Counted from the first letter of the stretch, positions 18,019 through 28,965 are shown. The stretch: 64,000 bases of DNA from Rouxiella chamberiensis (GCF_026967475.1 NZ_CP114058.1:1054001-1118000), one strand, 5' to 3'. Made by a program: numbers and translations. The notes: generated from the letters alone by a model not told the origin.

Positions 18019-18287
18019 ATGAACAACCCGTTGTTGACGATTCCTCTGGAAGATTATGAAGGACATATGGCGCTCCCCGATGTGGGGCAAGCACAAATGC
18101 TGGCCAATGAATTCGAGCTATTGCTGAAATCACATGCTCCAAACAGCTCGGCTCGCTCATGAAACGGGTCTCGCCCGATACGCTAAACAACAGTGCGGTG
18201 GAGGCAGGCATGACCTGTGTTTCGCAAAAAACGCTGACTTTGGCTTCGGGTAAACGATTTTCTCTGCACTTATTCAAGTTTATATAG
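18019..18287 (+). pseudogene. SAM-dependent methyltransferase remnant with internal deletion
   Basis: The N-terminus reads PLEDYEGHMALPDVGQAQML and ends prematurely at 18162. From 18159, in another frame, the C-terminus of the same kind of protein appears (LTLASGKRFSLHLFKF, stop at 18287). The two ends match the start and end of a class I methyltransferase of about 200 residues, but the whole SAM-binding core is missing. This is a real internal deletion, not a single-base error. Confidence 0.6.
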
Positions 18288-18474
18288 CGGTGATGTTCGG
18301 GGTGAGTGCTTTTCAATAGGCATTGAGGCTAGACTGTAAACAACGCGTTTGCAAAAAGCAGGGGCGGCATCCGCATTATCTCGCCCCATCGGTTATGGCG
18401 GCCGGCATTATACAAAGCAACAAGATACAGCGAACATTGTTACTGTTGCATTCATGCCGGCCTGCCGATGAACA

Positions 18475-20080
18475 TCAAGGTGTTTTATTATCTACCCAGA
18501 CATCCGATAAATTACCCTCTATTCCATCCGCGGTGACTGAGTCGTCATGAACGCGTTGATTTCGTATGGTAATAAATTGCGGCGAGATCAGATCAATACT
18601 CGGCAAGTCTTTCTTGACGATTTGTTGAAACTGACGAAATTCTTCCACGCGTTTCTGTGGATTGTTTTCGGTTTGAGCTTCCTCAAGCAGGCGGTCCACC
18701 TCAGGATTCTGGTAATGAGAGGCATTGGAGAACCGGTACGCCTTTGCGGAAGTTTTTCGACCAGAAGATCCTTTGTACGCCTACGGTAGGGTCAAAAAGA
18801 TTACTGTGTCCGTTCACGGTGAAAGAAAAATCTCGGTCGGTATACACGCGTCGTACAAAGGTCGAGAGGTCTTGCGAGCGTAAGGTCACTTTGATACCCA
18901 GCGGCGAGAGGGCCGAACGGATATATTGTGCCGTTTTGAAAATATCTGCGGCAATGGGATTGTAGTCCAGCGTAACGGCAAAACGCGTGCCGTCGGCGCC
19001 TCTTTTATATCCCGCCGTATCCAGAAGTTCATTGGCAGCCTTGATATCAAAATTGTAGGGGGAGGGGGTCGGGTCATTATATTCTTTCAGGCCGGGCGCA
19101 ATGGGCGAGGCCGTCACTTGCCCCAGCCCAAAATAGGCTACCTGCAAGATAATAGTGCGGTTGATGGCATGAGCCACCGCCTGCCTCACGCGAAGGTCTT
19201 TGAAATGCGGGTCGTCGAGGTTGAACTGAAGCGACGTCACATTAAATGAGTAGCTGTTTCCCACGGTCTCAAAGCCGAGTGTGGGCAAGGTTTTTAACCT
19301 CGCGACGTCATTTAATGCGACCGGTGTACGATAGCCAAGATCGGCATCCCCTGTTTCAAACGCTGCCGAACGGGCGGCATCGTCAGGAATAAACTTAACG
19401 ACCAGTTGATCGAGATAGGGCTTGGAATGATCCCAATAATTGGGGTTTCGCCTATACAGAATATAGCTGCCGCGTACCCATTTCTCGAAGATATAGGGCC
19501 CGGTGCCAATCGGCGCATTGTTATGGGGATTCGTCAGCGCGTTGGTGCCTTCATACAAATGGCGTGGAATTATCGGTGATTCAGCGGCGGCGAAAGCTTT
19601 AATCAAATAGGGCGCCGGTTTTGACAAGACAATCACGGCAGTTAGAGGGTCCGGGGTTTCGACCTGGGTAACATTGGCGAAGGTACTGGACCCGCGTGGA
19701 TGCACCTTTTTGAGCAATTCGATGGAGTAGGCGACGTCAGCAGAGGTGAAATCCTGTCCATCCTGCCATTTTACATTCGGGCGCAGATGAAAAGTGTAGC
19801 GGGTACCGTCAGGGCTGATTTCCCAACTTGTTGCCAGCTGCGGCCTGGGCTTTAAATCAAAATCGTAGCTAAGCAGGCCTTCGGTGACTTTTGCACTGAC
19901 ACTCAATGCCGGGGTGGCCACGGTAGTCAATGAGATAAGCGCAGGGGGTTCATAGCTCAGTACAAGATTAAGAGTGCCGCCGTGCCGAGGTTGCAGCGTA
20001 TCGGCTAAAACGGCGTTCCCCGAGAGACTGGCTAATAACGCCACGGCACATAGGCTGCGGCGAAAAATTGAATGCTTCAT
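18475..20080 (-). CDS. ABC transporter periplasmic solute-binding protein (family 5, peptide type); frameshifted near C-terminus
   Basis: A signal peptide (KHSIFRRSLCAVALLASLSG, cleavage near VLA-D) precedes an SBP_bac_5 domain: GGTLNLVLSYEPPAL, YSFHLRP-like YTFHLRPNVKWQDG near residue 90, and GTGPYIFEKWVRG near residue 180. The frame breaks near 18730; the adjoining frame 18475-18699 supplies the missing tail (DRLLEEAQ, EFQQIVKKDLPSIDLI region). Together they give about 534 residues, normal for DppA/OppA-type proteins. ATG 20080 with GGAGCC upstream is the likely start. It is downstream of hyuB/hyuA and pairs with the permease and ATPase genes on the opposite strand. Confidence 0.8.
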
Positions 20081-20096
20081 TATCGCTGTGGCTCCA

Positions 20097-21770
20097 TTAT
20101 TCATTATTTTTAAGGCTGTAGTCGTGCAGCGCGGAGCTTGCACTGATGAGCGCATTTTTTACGTCGCGCTCAATGCGGGTAATGGCGCGCTCCGCCGGTA
20201 CTCCCAATCCGCCGCCGCCCGGCGTTTCGACGATTAAATGCGCGCCCGGTGGAATGATTTGCTGCCCCTTGCCGGAAAGTATCTCGCCGGTAGACAGACG
20301 AACGCGACCGGGCGCTCCGGCACTACCGCCCTCGGCACCCCGCGCCGGAAAATCGATGCGATCCCACGCCGCACCTAATGCCATGGGGGCATTCTGACCG
20401 TGGGAAACTTCAATAATCTGTCCCAGTCCTCCCCGCTGCTGACCGGCACCTCCAGAGTCCGTGCGGTATTCCTTGCGCCAGAACACTACCGGGCTGATGG
20501 ATTCGAGTATTTCCAGCGACACGTTTCGTACGCCGCTTGGGAAAGACGTTGTAGACAACCCGTCCAGATGTGGACGCGCGCCGGTGCCGCCCGTTGAGAA
20601 GCTGGTAATGGAGAAGCGTGGCTGCGACAAAAAGCTTTGGGCGTCATAACCCGGCAACACGTGCCCGCCGGATAGTTGAATATTCCAAAGGCATGATGAT
20701 CCTTCGGCTGGAACGTCTCCGGGACGTGCCTGACGCAGACAGCCGAACACCACATCGGGCAGCATCTGGCCAATGATGTGACGCGAGGTCACCGCCGCGG
20801 GATAGGGCGCGTTGAGAATGGAACCTTCGGGCGCTGAGACGCGGATAACACCCAGCGATCCCGAGTTGTTCGGCACGTCCGAGCCAATCAGGCAGCGGAT
20901 ACCAAATGAGGTGTAGGCGTCGGTATAGGCTTTAACGACATTAATACCTTTGGCGACAAACCCGGATGTGCCGGTGTAATCGACATCAATACCTTCATGG
21001 CTGACGGTCAGTCTGGCTTTCAGAAGCAGGGGTTCGCCATAGCCGTCTATCCACATCTCGGCATCCCAGGTGCCCCGAGGCCATTCCCTTACTGCCGTTA
21101 GCATCGCCTGTCTTGAATGGTCAAGAATGTATTCACCCGCGTCGAGCAGATCCGCTAATCCGAACTCGTCAAGCACGCTGACCAGGCGACGCGCGCCAAC
21201 ATCGTTGCAGGCCACCAGAGCAAAAAAATCACCCTCGACCTGTTCCGGTTCGCGGACGTTGGCTTTCACTATCGACAGCACATTGTTGTCCAACTCGCCG
21301 CCGTGAATAAACTTCATGATCGGCAGGAATAGACCCTCATGATAAATTTGACGGCCATCCGGGCCCGGACCGAGTCCGCCGATGTCCACCACATGCAGGG
21401 TAGAAGCAAAGAGCGCGATAGGGTTGCCATGATAAAAGACGGGCGTCACCATCACGATGTCGTATAGATGCCCCGTGCCTTTCCAGGGATCATTGGTCAC
21501 CAGCACATCGCCCGGCTTTAAGGTTTCAATGGGGAATACGTCAAGAAAATGCAGTACCGAATCGGCCATGGAATTGACATGACCCGGCGTGCCCGTCACG
21601 GCCTGCGCCACCATACGACCATCAGGTAAAAACACACCGGCCGAAAGGTCACCGGCCTCACGAGTCGATGTGCCGAAAGCGGTACGGATCAGTGCCTGCG
21701 CCTGCTCTTCAACCACCGAAATCAGGCGATTCCAGATTACCTGATGTTGAATAACGTCCTGAGTCATCAT
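20097..21770 (-). CDS. hyuB: N-methylhydantoinase B / 5-oxoprolinase beta-type subunit
   Basis: A 557-residue HyuB protein. DVIQHQVIWNRLISVVEEQ at the N-terminus, the DGRMVAQAVTGTPGH metal/nucleotide segment near residue 50, VTNDPWKGTGHLYD near residue 89 and the C-terminal glycine-rich TPGGGGLGVPAERA are family hallmarks. With HyuA it forms an ATP-dependent amidohydrolase acting on hydantoins, 5-oxoproline or related lactams. It starts two bases after the HyuA stop, so the two are translationally linked. The binding-protein gene follows 17 bases downstream. Confidence 0.88.
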   Translation of the reverse strand: MMTQDVIQHQVIWNRLISVVEEQAQALIRTAFGTSTREAGDLSAGVFLPDGRMVAQAVTGTPGHVNSMADSVLHFLDVFPIETLKPGDVLVTNDPWKGTGHLYDIVMVTPVFYHGNPIALFASTLHVVDIGGLGPGPDGRQIYHEGLFLPIMKFIHGGELDNNVLSIVKANVREPEQVEGDFFALVACNDVGARRLVSVLDEFGLADLLDAGEYILDHSRQAMLTAVREWPRGTWDAEMWIDGYGEPLLLKARLTVSHEGIDVDYTGTSGFVAKGINVVKAYTDAYTSFGIRCLIGSDVPNNSGSLGVIRVSAPEGSILNAPYPAAVTSRHIIGQMLPDVVFGCLRQARPGDVPAEGSSCLWNIQLSGGHVLPGYDAQSFLSQPRFSITSFSTGGTGARPHLDGLSTTSFPSGVRNVSLEILESISPVVFWRKEYRTDSGGAGQQRGGLGQIIEVSHGQNAPMALGAAWDRIDFPARGAEGGSAGAPGRVRLSTGEILSGKGQQIIPPGAHLIVETPGGGGLGVPAERAITRIERDVKNALISASSALHDYSLKNNE

Positions 21771-21772
21771 TG

Positions 21773-23899
21773 TTATCCTTGTGCCGCGTTGTTCTGTTGC
21801 AATATGAGATGGCCCTCGGCAGTAACCTTTGCCGAAAAGCCTTCGTCTACCCAGGTACTGGTTTCGGTTTCAACGACCAGCAGCGGGCCGGAGGCAGCGG
21901 TCACCGTTGAAAGTTGCTCGCGACGGTAGACCGGCACGCGGATGCGCTGTTGCTGACGTGCGGAAAACACGTCGCGCCGAGGTAAAGGGGTGTCAGGGCC
22001 GAGGTCAGGTCGAGGTGTTGAGGAAGACGTATTGATATCGGGCGCCGGTGTGCTTGCGGTCACCGTCCAGCTAATCGCTTCAACCGCGACGTGATCCAGA
22101 CTGCGGCCATACAGTTGGCGATAGGCAAGGGTAAAACGCCGATGCAATGCTTCCAGGGATTGAGCATTCACCTCGCCGTCGTCGAGGGCAACAGGAACTT
22201 CGTGGCCCTGACCGGAATAGCGTAAATACACGCTGCGCTGAATATTGATGGGGGCATGGGCATCGGCTTGTTCCACGACCTGGCGCACTTGTTGGCTCAG
22301 TTCCGACAGCAAGGCCCCCACGGCATCAAAGTCCAGCTTATCCAGTCGTTGATAAAAACTGCGAACAGCCTGATAGGCAACCGGTGCCCACAGAAAGCCC
22401 AATGCCGAACCGACACCCGCAGCGTGCGGAATAACTACCTTCTTTATCCCGAGTTTGGCGGCAAGACGGGCGGCATGCAAAGGGGCGGCACCACCAAAGG
22501 CAATCAGGGTGTAGTCTTCCACTGCCTTACCGGACTCGCTGGCGTGAACACGCGCCGCATTAGCCATGTTCTCGGCGATGATTTCAGTTACCGCCAGGGC
22601 AGCGTGGTCAACGCCAAGCCCAAGCGGGGCGGCAACCTGTTGCCGAAGCGCGGCGGCAGCCAACGCGACATTAAGTTCGACCTTGCCGTCGGCAAAGGCC
22701 GCGGGATCCAGCAAACCCAATTGCGCGTTGGCATCGGTAATGGTGACGTTTTGCCCGCCAAGATTATAGCTCACCGGTCCCGGCGCGGAACCGGCACTGT
22801 CCGGACCCACCTGTAAACGCGAGAGATTGTCGATACGTGCAATGGACCCGCCGCCTGCACCAATCTCGACCAGATCGATTACCGGTATACGGATAGGCAG
22901 GCCGGAACCTTTCTGATGGCGGTGGACGCGACCGAATTCAAAACTGCGCGAGATCTGCGGCTGAAACTGATCGATAAAGCAGATTTTTGCCGTCGTCCCC
23001 CCATATCGAAGGACAACACTTTTTCCAGTCCAAGTTGGGTGGCGATATTGCTGGCGAGAATGGCACCGCCTGCCGGCCCGGATTCGACCAGCCGTACCGG
23101 TTCGTCAATGCCGGTTTCCAAGGTGGTAATGCCTCCACCGGAGGTCATCAAGAAGGGCGGGACACGCAGTCCCCGAAGACCGAGTTGATGGCGCAGCCGG
23201 GAAAGATACCCTGCAACCAGCGGCTGTACATAGGCATTGGCGCATACGGTGGAGAGACGTTCATACTCGCGAATTTCAGGGCACACGTCGCAAGACAGGG
23301 AAAACGTCACTCCCGGAAGTCTGGCGCGCAGGATTTCAGCGGTACGTTTTTCATGGTGCGGATTCACAAAGCTCTGCAGATAACCGATGGCCACACTTTC
23401 AATGCCCAGGTTCTTCCAGTTCGTCGGCCAGGTTATGCACCTGCTGCTCGTTTAGCTCGATTCTGACTTTTCCCTGTGCATCGATGCGTTCTTCAATACC
23501 AAAACGCCATTGGCGTTCAACCAGTGGCAGCGGTTTTTGAAGGAAAACGTCGTATTGGGCAAACCTGTCTTCCTGACCAATTTCTACCAGGTCCCGAAAG
23601 CCGGCAGTGGTGACCAATGCGGTTTTGGCCCCTTTACGTTCGATTAATGCATTGGTCGCAAGCGTTGTGCCGAGGATCAGTAAATCCACATCGGCGAATT
23701 GCAGCGCGGCGTCACGCAATACATTTTCCATGCCATCAAGTACGGCGCGCTCTGGCGCATCGGCGCTGGTTAATACCTTGGAGGAAAACTGATTTACCCC
23801 GCTAATAAGCACGACGTCAGTAAAGGTGCCGCCAACGTCTACCGCCAGACGGTGTTTCTGTTTCTGTGTTCCTGTAAAGGAGTGCTCCGTTCCAGACAT
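21773..23899 (-). CDS. hyuA: N-methylhydantoinase A / 5-oxoprolinase alpha-type subunit; two frameshifts as sequenced
   Basis: Three frames rebuild about 708 residues. The N-terminus has the ATP-binding VDVGGTFTDVV near residue 20 and GTTLATNALIERKGAKT near residue 77. The middle has SGGGITTLETG and the phosphate motif FDMGG, and the C-terminus has GVGSALGFLWAPVAYQ. Joins are needed near 23400 (LEEPG to VAIGYLQSF) and at the six-C run near 22995-23000, where a seventh base restores FDMGGTTAKI. It is the ATP-using partner of HyuB. Both lesions are single-base, so the gene is probably intact in the organism. Confidence 0.82.
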
Positions 23900-24227
23900 T
23901 CTCAGGCCCTAATCAAGAGTTAATTCAACATCCAGTTAACGGGAATATTTACAAGACTGACTACTGATTTTTTCGGGTTTGCAAAGCAGGATAATGACTA
24001 AAAGAATGCGTTTTAGTGTTAATGGACGGCTTAAGCCAAATTATCTTTATCAAGATTAAATTGCTAAAACATTTCGGCGGTCGTAAATCAAATGACGATA
24101 TTTAATTCAAGAAGGGCGCGTGAATAGTGAATAACTGATATATGCAAAGCGAGATTAAGCATTAAGCCTGGATCTTTTGGGCTGGTAGTCTTTTTCACTC
24201 TACTTTTATTCTACCGGTCACAAAATT
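23900..24227. promoter_or_regulatory. Divergent promoter region of the hyu / ABC transporter locus
   Basis: About 330 AT-rich bases separate hyuA (minus) from the permease genes (plus), so both promoters must lie here. I found no clear operator palindrome or recognised regulator site, and no regulator gene is adjacent. Confidence 0.45.
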
Positions 24228-25217
24228 ATGTTGGAAAAACGGCACTGGCTGCTGGCGCTGCTCGGGCGTACTTTATTGCAGGTGATCCCGACCTTGCTCG
24301 GTATCCTGCTTATCATGTTTATTATCCTCCACTTAATCCCGGGCGATGCGGTCGACGTGATGGCAGGCGAGTCTGGAGGTGCCAGCGCCGCGTCGATGGC
24401 ACTGATGCGAGATCAGTATGGGCTTAACCTTCCGGCATGGCAGCAATTTATCAGGTGGTTTGTTCATGTACTACAGGGCAATCTTGGTTTTTCCCCGCGA
24501 TTTAATGCCCCCGTAACAGAGCTCATTTTTTCGCGTCTGCCTGCCACGCTGGGATTAATGGTGGCCGCACAGGTCGTTGCCCTGACTTTCGGGGTGGTAT
24601 TTGGCGTGGTGATGGCATTATTTGTCGGTAAATGGCCTGACCGCTTTTTGTCCCTATTTACCCTGCTGCTGTATTCCCTGCCTGGTTTCTGGATTGGTCT
24701 CATGCTGTTGGTACTCTTTTCCGTGGAATTAGGATGGTTGCCAAGCGGAGGAAATATCACTATCGGTGCCCAGTTGTCATTTTGGGGAACCCTCAAAGAC
24801 AGTGTCCTCCATGCTATTTTGCCGGTTTTCTCTCTCGCCAGTTTCTTTATTGCCATCTATTCACGACTGACACGGGCTTCGATGCTGGAAATTACCCATC
24901 AGGATTTCGTGCGCACCGCCAGAGCCAAGGGAATATCTCCCCTGCGCGTCACGGTGCGCCATGTGTTGCGCTGCGCGCTTATTCCCGTTGTCACGGTGGC
25001 GGGGCTGCATATTGCTACCATGCTAAGCGGCGCGGCGGTGATTGAAACGGTATTTGCCTGGCCGGGATTAGGTCGTCTGGCACTGGATGCAGTCATGGCG
25101 CGCGACGTCAATGTACTACTGGGAATACTGTTCTTCTCGTCATTGCTGGTACTGGTGGCTAATTTTTTAGTGGACCTGATCCATACCTGGCTTGACCCGC
25201 GAATCAAGGTGCGTTGA
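24228..25217 (+). CDS. ABC transporter permease (DppB-like)
   Basis: A 329-residue inner-membrane permease with six hydrophobic segments. The first helix is followed by IIMFIILHLIPGDAVDV-like sequence (residues 20-45), and the EAA-type loop reads DFVRTARAKGISPLRVTVRHVLR near residues 225-248. This is the DppB/OppB class of peptide and opine importers. It is first in a three-gene plus-strand operon with a second permease and a fused ATPase, divergent from hyuAB, suggesting uptake of the hydantoinase/oxoprolinase substrate. Confidence 0.88.
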   Translation: MLEKRHWLLALLGRTLLQVIPTLLGILLIMFIILHLIPGDAVDVMAGESGGASAASMALMRDQYGLNLPAWQQFIRWFVHVLQGNLGFSPRFNAPVTELIFSRLPATLGLMVAAQVVALTFGVVFGVVMALFVGKWPDRFLSLFTLLLYSLPGFWIGLMLLVLFSVELGWLPSGGNITIGAQLSFWGTLKDSVLHAILPVFSLASFFIAIYSRLTRASMLEITHQDFVRTARAKGISPLRVTVRHVLRCALIPVVTVAGLHIATMLSGAAVIETVFAWPGLGRLALDAVMARDVNVLLGILFFSSLLVLVANFLVDLIHTWLDPRIKVR

Positions 25218-25218
25218 T

Positions 25219-26094
25219 ATGACGATTATTCCTGAATCTACTGCTACCTCTCCGGGCCGTCCATCCGGCGCTTTGCGGCAGTTGCTGCGTAACCCTGCCG
25301 GCGTGGTGGGACTGCTCATCCTGCTGACAGTCATTCTGATGGCGTTACTGGCGCCCTGGATCTATCCGGGTGATCCGCTGGATATGGTTGCGACTCCACT
25401 CCTGACTCCCGGAACGGATGCGGCTTATCCATTGGGAACCGATGCAATGGGGCGGGATGTGATTGCCGGTATCTTCCACGGCGCTCGCGTCTCACTGCTG
25501 ATTGGGGTCAGCGCGACCGTTATCGGGCTGGTCATAGGCATTTTGATTGGCAGCATCGGCGGCTATTTTGGCGGCATTACCGACAATGTTCTTGTGCGCA
25601 TTACCGTATTGTTCCAGACCATGCCCGCCTTTTTGCTGGTGATTATCCTGCTGGCCATTTCAACTCCCTCGGTAACACTCATTGCCCTGTCGATAGGGAT
25701 CACCTCATGGCCCACCGTGGCGAGACTGGTGCGAGCCGAATTTCGTTCCCTGCGTAATGCCGAGTTTGTGCTGGCGGCACGCACGCAAGATTTTTCGTCA
25801 TGGCGAATAATTTTTCAGGAAATCCTCCCCAATGCGTTGCCCGCAATTATCGTCACCTCTTCGGTGATGGTCGCCTCAGCCATTTTAATGGAATCGGCTT
25901 TATCCTTTCTGGGCCTTGGTGACCCCAACAAGGTGAGTTGGGGTTTTCTTATTGGCAGCGGAAGAGAAATGCTGCGCAGCGCCTGGTATCTGACCGCAGA
26001 ACCGGGGCTGGCGCTGGTAATGACCATTTTGGGACTCAATCTGCTGGGCGACGCATTAAACGACGCTTTCAATACACGGTTAAGGGAACGCTAA
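25219..26094 (+). CDS. ABC transporter permease (DppC-like)
   Basis: A 291-residue permease starting at ATG 25219, one base after the previous stop (TGATATG). It has the DppC-class N-terminal anchor (LLRNPAGVVGLLILLTVILM), the LGTDAMGRDVIAGIFHGARVS region near residue 75 and an EAA loop EFVLAARTQDFSSWRIIFQEIL. The C-terminal FLGLGDPNKVSWGFLI is also typical. It forms the heteromeric channel with the DppB-like protein. It stops directly before the ATPase start. Confidence 0.88.
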   Translation: MTIIPESTATSPGRPSGALRQLLRNPAGVVGLLILLTVILMALLAPWIYPGDPLDMVATPLLTPGTDAAYPLGTDAMGRDVIAGIFHGARVSLLIGVSATVIGLVIGILIGSIGGYFGGITDNVLVRITVLFQTMPAFLLVIILLAISTPSVTLIALSIGITSWPTVARLVRAEFRSLRNAEFVLAARTQDFSSWRIIFQEILPNALPAIIVTSSVMVASAILMESALSFLGLGDPNKVSWGFLIGSGREMLRSAWYLTAEPGLALVMTILGLNLLGDALNDAFNTRLRER

Positions 26095-27792
26095 ATGAAC
26101 CCATTATTATCGATTCAGGAACTGGGCGTGCGCTTTGGTCAGCATCGGGCGGTCGACGGTCTCAGTCTGACATTGGCACGTGGAAAAATGCTGGCGCTGG
26201 TGGGGGAGTCGGGCTGCGGTAAATCGGCTACCGCACTGTCAATCCTCGGGCTGCTGCCGGCCTACGCGCAAGTCAGCGGTACGATGACCTATGAAGGGCA
26301 AAATCTTCTGACGCTGTCTTCGCGAAAACTACGGGCATTACGCGGTAACGAGATTGCCATGGTGTTTCAGGAGCCTATGACCTCATTGAATCCCGTACAA
26401 ACCGTGGGTCAGCAGATTATCGAAACGCTCCACGAGCATCTCGGATTATCGGGTCGTATGGCCAGAACAAGAGCTATCGAACTTCTTGATAGGGTGGAAC
26501 TTCCCAATCCAGATAAGCGTGTCGATTATTATCCACATCAGCTTTCAGGCGGCCAGAGGCAAAGGGTGATGATTGCCATGGCCGTGGCGTGTGAGCCAAA
26601 ACTGCTTATCGCCGACGAACCGACCACCGCCCTGGATGTGACCGTTCAGGGAAAAATCATGGCACTCATCGATGATTTACGAAAATCGATGTCGATGAGC
26701 GTATTGATGATAAGTCACGATTTAGGCCTGATGTCACGATGGGCTGATGAAGTTGCCGTGATGCACGGTGGCCGCAAGCTTGAGCAAAATCATACCCGCG
26801 AGCTGTTTGCCGAGCCCCGGCATGAATATACGCGGGGGCTATTGGCCGCGTCATTACATAGCCAGCACGACGTGCACTATCGGCAACGTAGACTGACAGA
26901 AATTCGTACTCTACAAGGACAGAGTGAGCGGTCGTTTTCACTGTATACCCCTCCCACGCTGCGCTTCCCGCCTCTGGCGCATACCGCGCCATCACAGCCG
27001 ATACTCTCCGCACAGGAAGTTAACGTTTCGTATACGCAAGGCGGCCAGAGGATTGATGCGGTGAGCGATGTTTCTTTCGATTTATTCAAAGGAGAGACAC
27101 TGGGGTTGGTGGGCGAGTCCGGGTGTGGGAAATCGACCCTGTCTCGCGCTATCTTGCATCTGGTTAATCCTGACAGCGGACACATTCGACTAAACGGCAT
27201 AGATACTGTTGGCCTGAAAGAATCGCAGCTGGGAGCGCTGCGCAGCAAAGTGCAGATGATTTTTCAGGACCCCTTTGCCTCTCTAAATCCAAGGCAGACG
27301 GTAGGCGGGATCCTCGATAGGGTGTTGAAAGTCAGTGGTGTCAAAGATAAAACACAGCGAAAACAACGGATTGCTTTTATGGTGGACCGCGTAGGCCTTC
27401 CGCAAAACAGTCTTAATCGTTTTGCACACGAGTTTTCAGGCGGGCAGCGTCAACGTATTGGCATTGCGCGGGCTTTGATAACCCAACCGGAGCTGATCAT
27501 TTGTGATGAAGCCGTGTCAGCACTCGACGTCTCCATTCAGGCGCAAATCCTGAATCTCTTGCTGGAAATGAAACACGAATTCGGGCTGAGCTACCTGTTT
27601 ATTTCGCACAATCTCGATGTGGTGCGCTATATGGCAGATCGCGTGCTTGTAATGCAAAAGGGTAAAATTGTGGAATCCGGAGAGGTGGAAACTGTCTGGA
27701 ACCGCCCCCAACACCCTTACACACGGGAACTGCTCGAAGCGGTGGATGCAGAATATTCCCGTCAACGTAAACAACACCTGGAAATAGCTTGA
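26095..27792 (+). CDS. Fused dual ATP-binding protein of peptide-type ABC transporter (DppDF/GsiA-like)
   Basis: A 565-residue tandem ATPase. The first domain has Walker A GESGCGKSAT near residue 37, signature SGGQRQR near 155 and Walker B LLIADEPTTALD. The second repeats the set: GESGCGKST near residue 340, SGGQRQR near 450 and LIICDEAVSALD. Each half carries the oligopeptide-transporter C-terminal extension (RHEYTRGLL; QHPYTRELLEAVD). One protein therefore energises both permeases. Its ATG directly abuts the preceding stop codon (26094/26095). Confidence 0.9.
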   Translation: MNPLLSIQELGVRFGQHRAVDGLSLTLARGKMLALVGESGCGKSATALSILGLLPAYAQVSGTMTYEGQNLLTLSSRKLRALRGNEIAMVFQEPMTSLNPVQTVGQQIIETLHEHLGLSGRMARTRAIELLDRVELPNPDKRVDYYPHQLSGGQRQRVMIAMAVACEPKLLIADEPTTALDVTVQGKIMALIDDLRKSMSMSVLMISHDLGLMSRWADEVAVMHGGRKLEQNHTRELFAEPRHEYTRGLLAASLHSQHDVHYRQRRLTEIRTLQGQSERSFSLYTPPTLRFPPLAHTAPSQPILSAQEVNVSYTQGGQRIDAVSDVSFDLFKGETLGLVGESGCGKSTLSRAILHLVNPDSGHIRLNGIDTVGLKESQLGALRSKVQMIFQDPFASLNPRQTVGGILDRVLKVSGVKDKTQRKQRIAFMVDRVGLPQNSLNRFAHEFSGGQRQRIGIARALITQPELIICDEAVSALDVSIQAQILNLLLEMKHEFGLSYLFISHNLDVVRYMADRVLVMQKGKIVESGEVETVWNRPQHPYTRELLEAVDAEYSRQRKQHLEIA

Positions 27793-28377
27793 GTTGCCTC
27801 GTGTTCTATTTAATGACAGCGATGCGTTCTGGTAAGCAGTTTGGGTAAAACAAGGCCTGGCTGTTGAGTGAATTAATGTCTTTTTGACCTGCTCCCCGCA
27901 GAATAAACAGGCCGATGTCAGCAACGTCCGCTTCTGACAAAAAGTGGACGTTTGGCATGAGTTTTCCTGGTGAACGGTCATGCCAGTAAATGGAGTCAGC
28001 ACGTAGCCGCACCTCTTGACGGCTTTACTCCCAGATGATTATCGCTAAGGTTTGGCTCGGCCATTAAGTGCGGCTCCTATTCTTGAGCCTCCCATTTCCG
28101 TCATTTCTGCTATCTCAAACAGTTCATCTATACTGACTATTCCATTGGTCATTTGCCCGGGAGGTCGCGCCATCATCAACATTTTCAATCTGCCAATAAA
28201 ATAAGATGTGCATCGCCTACAAAATCCTTGTGGCATTGCAAGATGCAACTCAGCGTTCAAAGGAAAGGCGTCTAAATTACGTCACCGTGTAAATGCGTTA
28301 ATGAAACAACGTGTTCCTGCTTCTTGCCCCCCATAAAGCTTAAAATAATAAACTTCGGTTTATCCGGGAGATGATTA
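27793..28377. other. Intergenic, start of the repeat-bearing accessory zone
   Basis: About 585 bases without a convincing gene; two short minus-strand frames (27806-28012, 28045-28260) lack ribosome sites and known motifs. The first copy of the dispersed repeat lies at 27886-27957. Confidence 0.4.
27886..27957. repeat. Dispersed intergenic repeat, copy A
   Basis: It begins GACCTGCTCCCCGCAGA, nearly identical to copy B at 48295. It contains the 24-base hairpin unit GTCCGCTT-N8-AAGTGGAC at 27926-27949. Confidence 0.7.
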
Positions 28378-28850
28378 ATGAAAATAACTAAGTTTGCCTA
28401 TTCCGCCCTCATTGGCCTTGTCGCCAGTTGCCGCTCCATGACGCCGATGGCGGCCCTCGCCGCTGCACGTCTTGCCCGGCGCGACACCTCGGGCAGTCTG
28501 TTATTGCTCAACCGCCCGTTATTTAAATACGGCGCGCTAGCGATGGGTGTCGGTGAGTTGTTTGGCGATAAGATGAAGTCAGCGCCAGACCGCACCGTGT
28601 TGTTGGGCTTGTCAGCGCGTGTGGCCAGTGCAGGGATTGCGGGTGCCGCACTGGCACCACGCGGGGAAGAAAAACCGGGGCAGCGATCGCTGTCTCTGCC
28701 GCTGTGCCACTTGCCTATGCCACGCTTGCGGCACGCAAAAAAGCCATGGCAGAAATAGGGCAGACCAAGAGTGGCATAATTGAAGATACGCTCATCGTCG
28801 CTCTCGGAGCCGCAGTTGTCTTCTTCGCAACCCGCCCAAATCGTAATTAA
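28378..28850 (+). CDS. DUF4126-like membrane protein; frameshifted as sequenced
   Basis: The first frame gives an alanine-rich membrane protein (GLVASCRSMTPMAALAAAR; FKYGALAMGVGELFGDKM; RVASAGIAGAALA). It breaks near 28675 in the A/G run after GEEKPG. One added base opens AAIAVSAAVPLAYATLAA and ends TLIVALGAAVVFFATRPNRN with TAA at 28848-28850, about 157 residues in total. The pattern fits small DUF4126 membrane proteins of unknown function. GGGAG before the ATG supports the start. Both halves keep coding character. Confidence 0.65.
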
Positions 28851-28904
28851 CCTTACTCAGTCTTCGAAGGATAATCTCGGCGAGCCATCATGAGTGGGTC
28901 AATG

Positions 28905-28965
28905 GCTGCTTTTGGCACAAAGCGGACGTTTGCGTAAAGCGCAGTCCGCTATGTGCGAGAAGAGG
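28905..28965. repeat. Dispersed intergenic repeat, copy C (two units)
   Basis: The first unit reads GCTGCTTTTGGCAC then AAAGCGGAC (28905-28927). The second, GTCCGCTATGTGCGAGAAG, starts at 28944. It lies between the DUF4126 gene and the BamA paralogue. Confidence 0.65.

Noticed and set aside
28045..28260. 71-codon minus-strand frame
   Set aside because: No ribosome site, no family resemblance, and it sits in a repeat-bearing gap.
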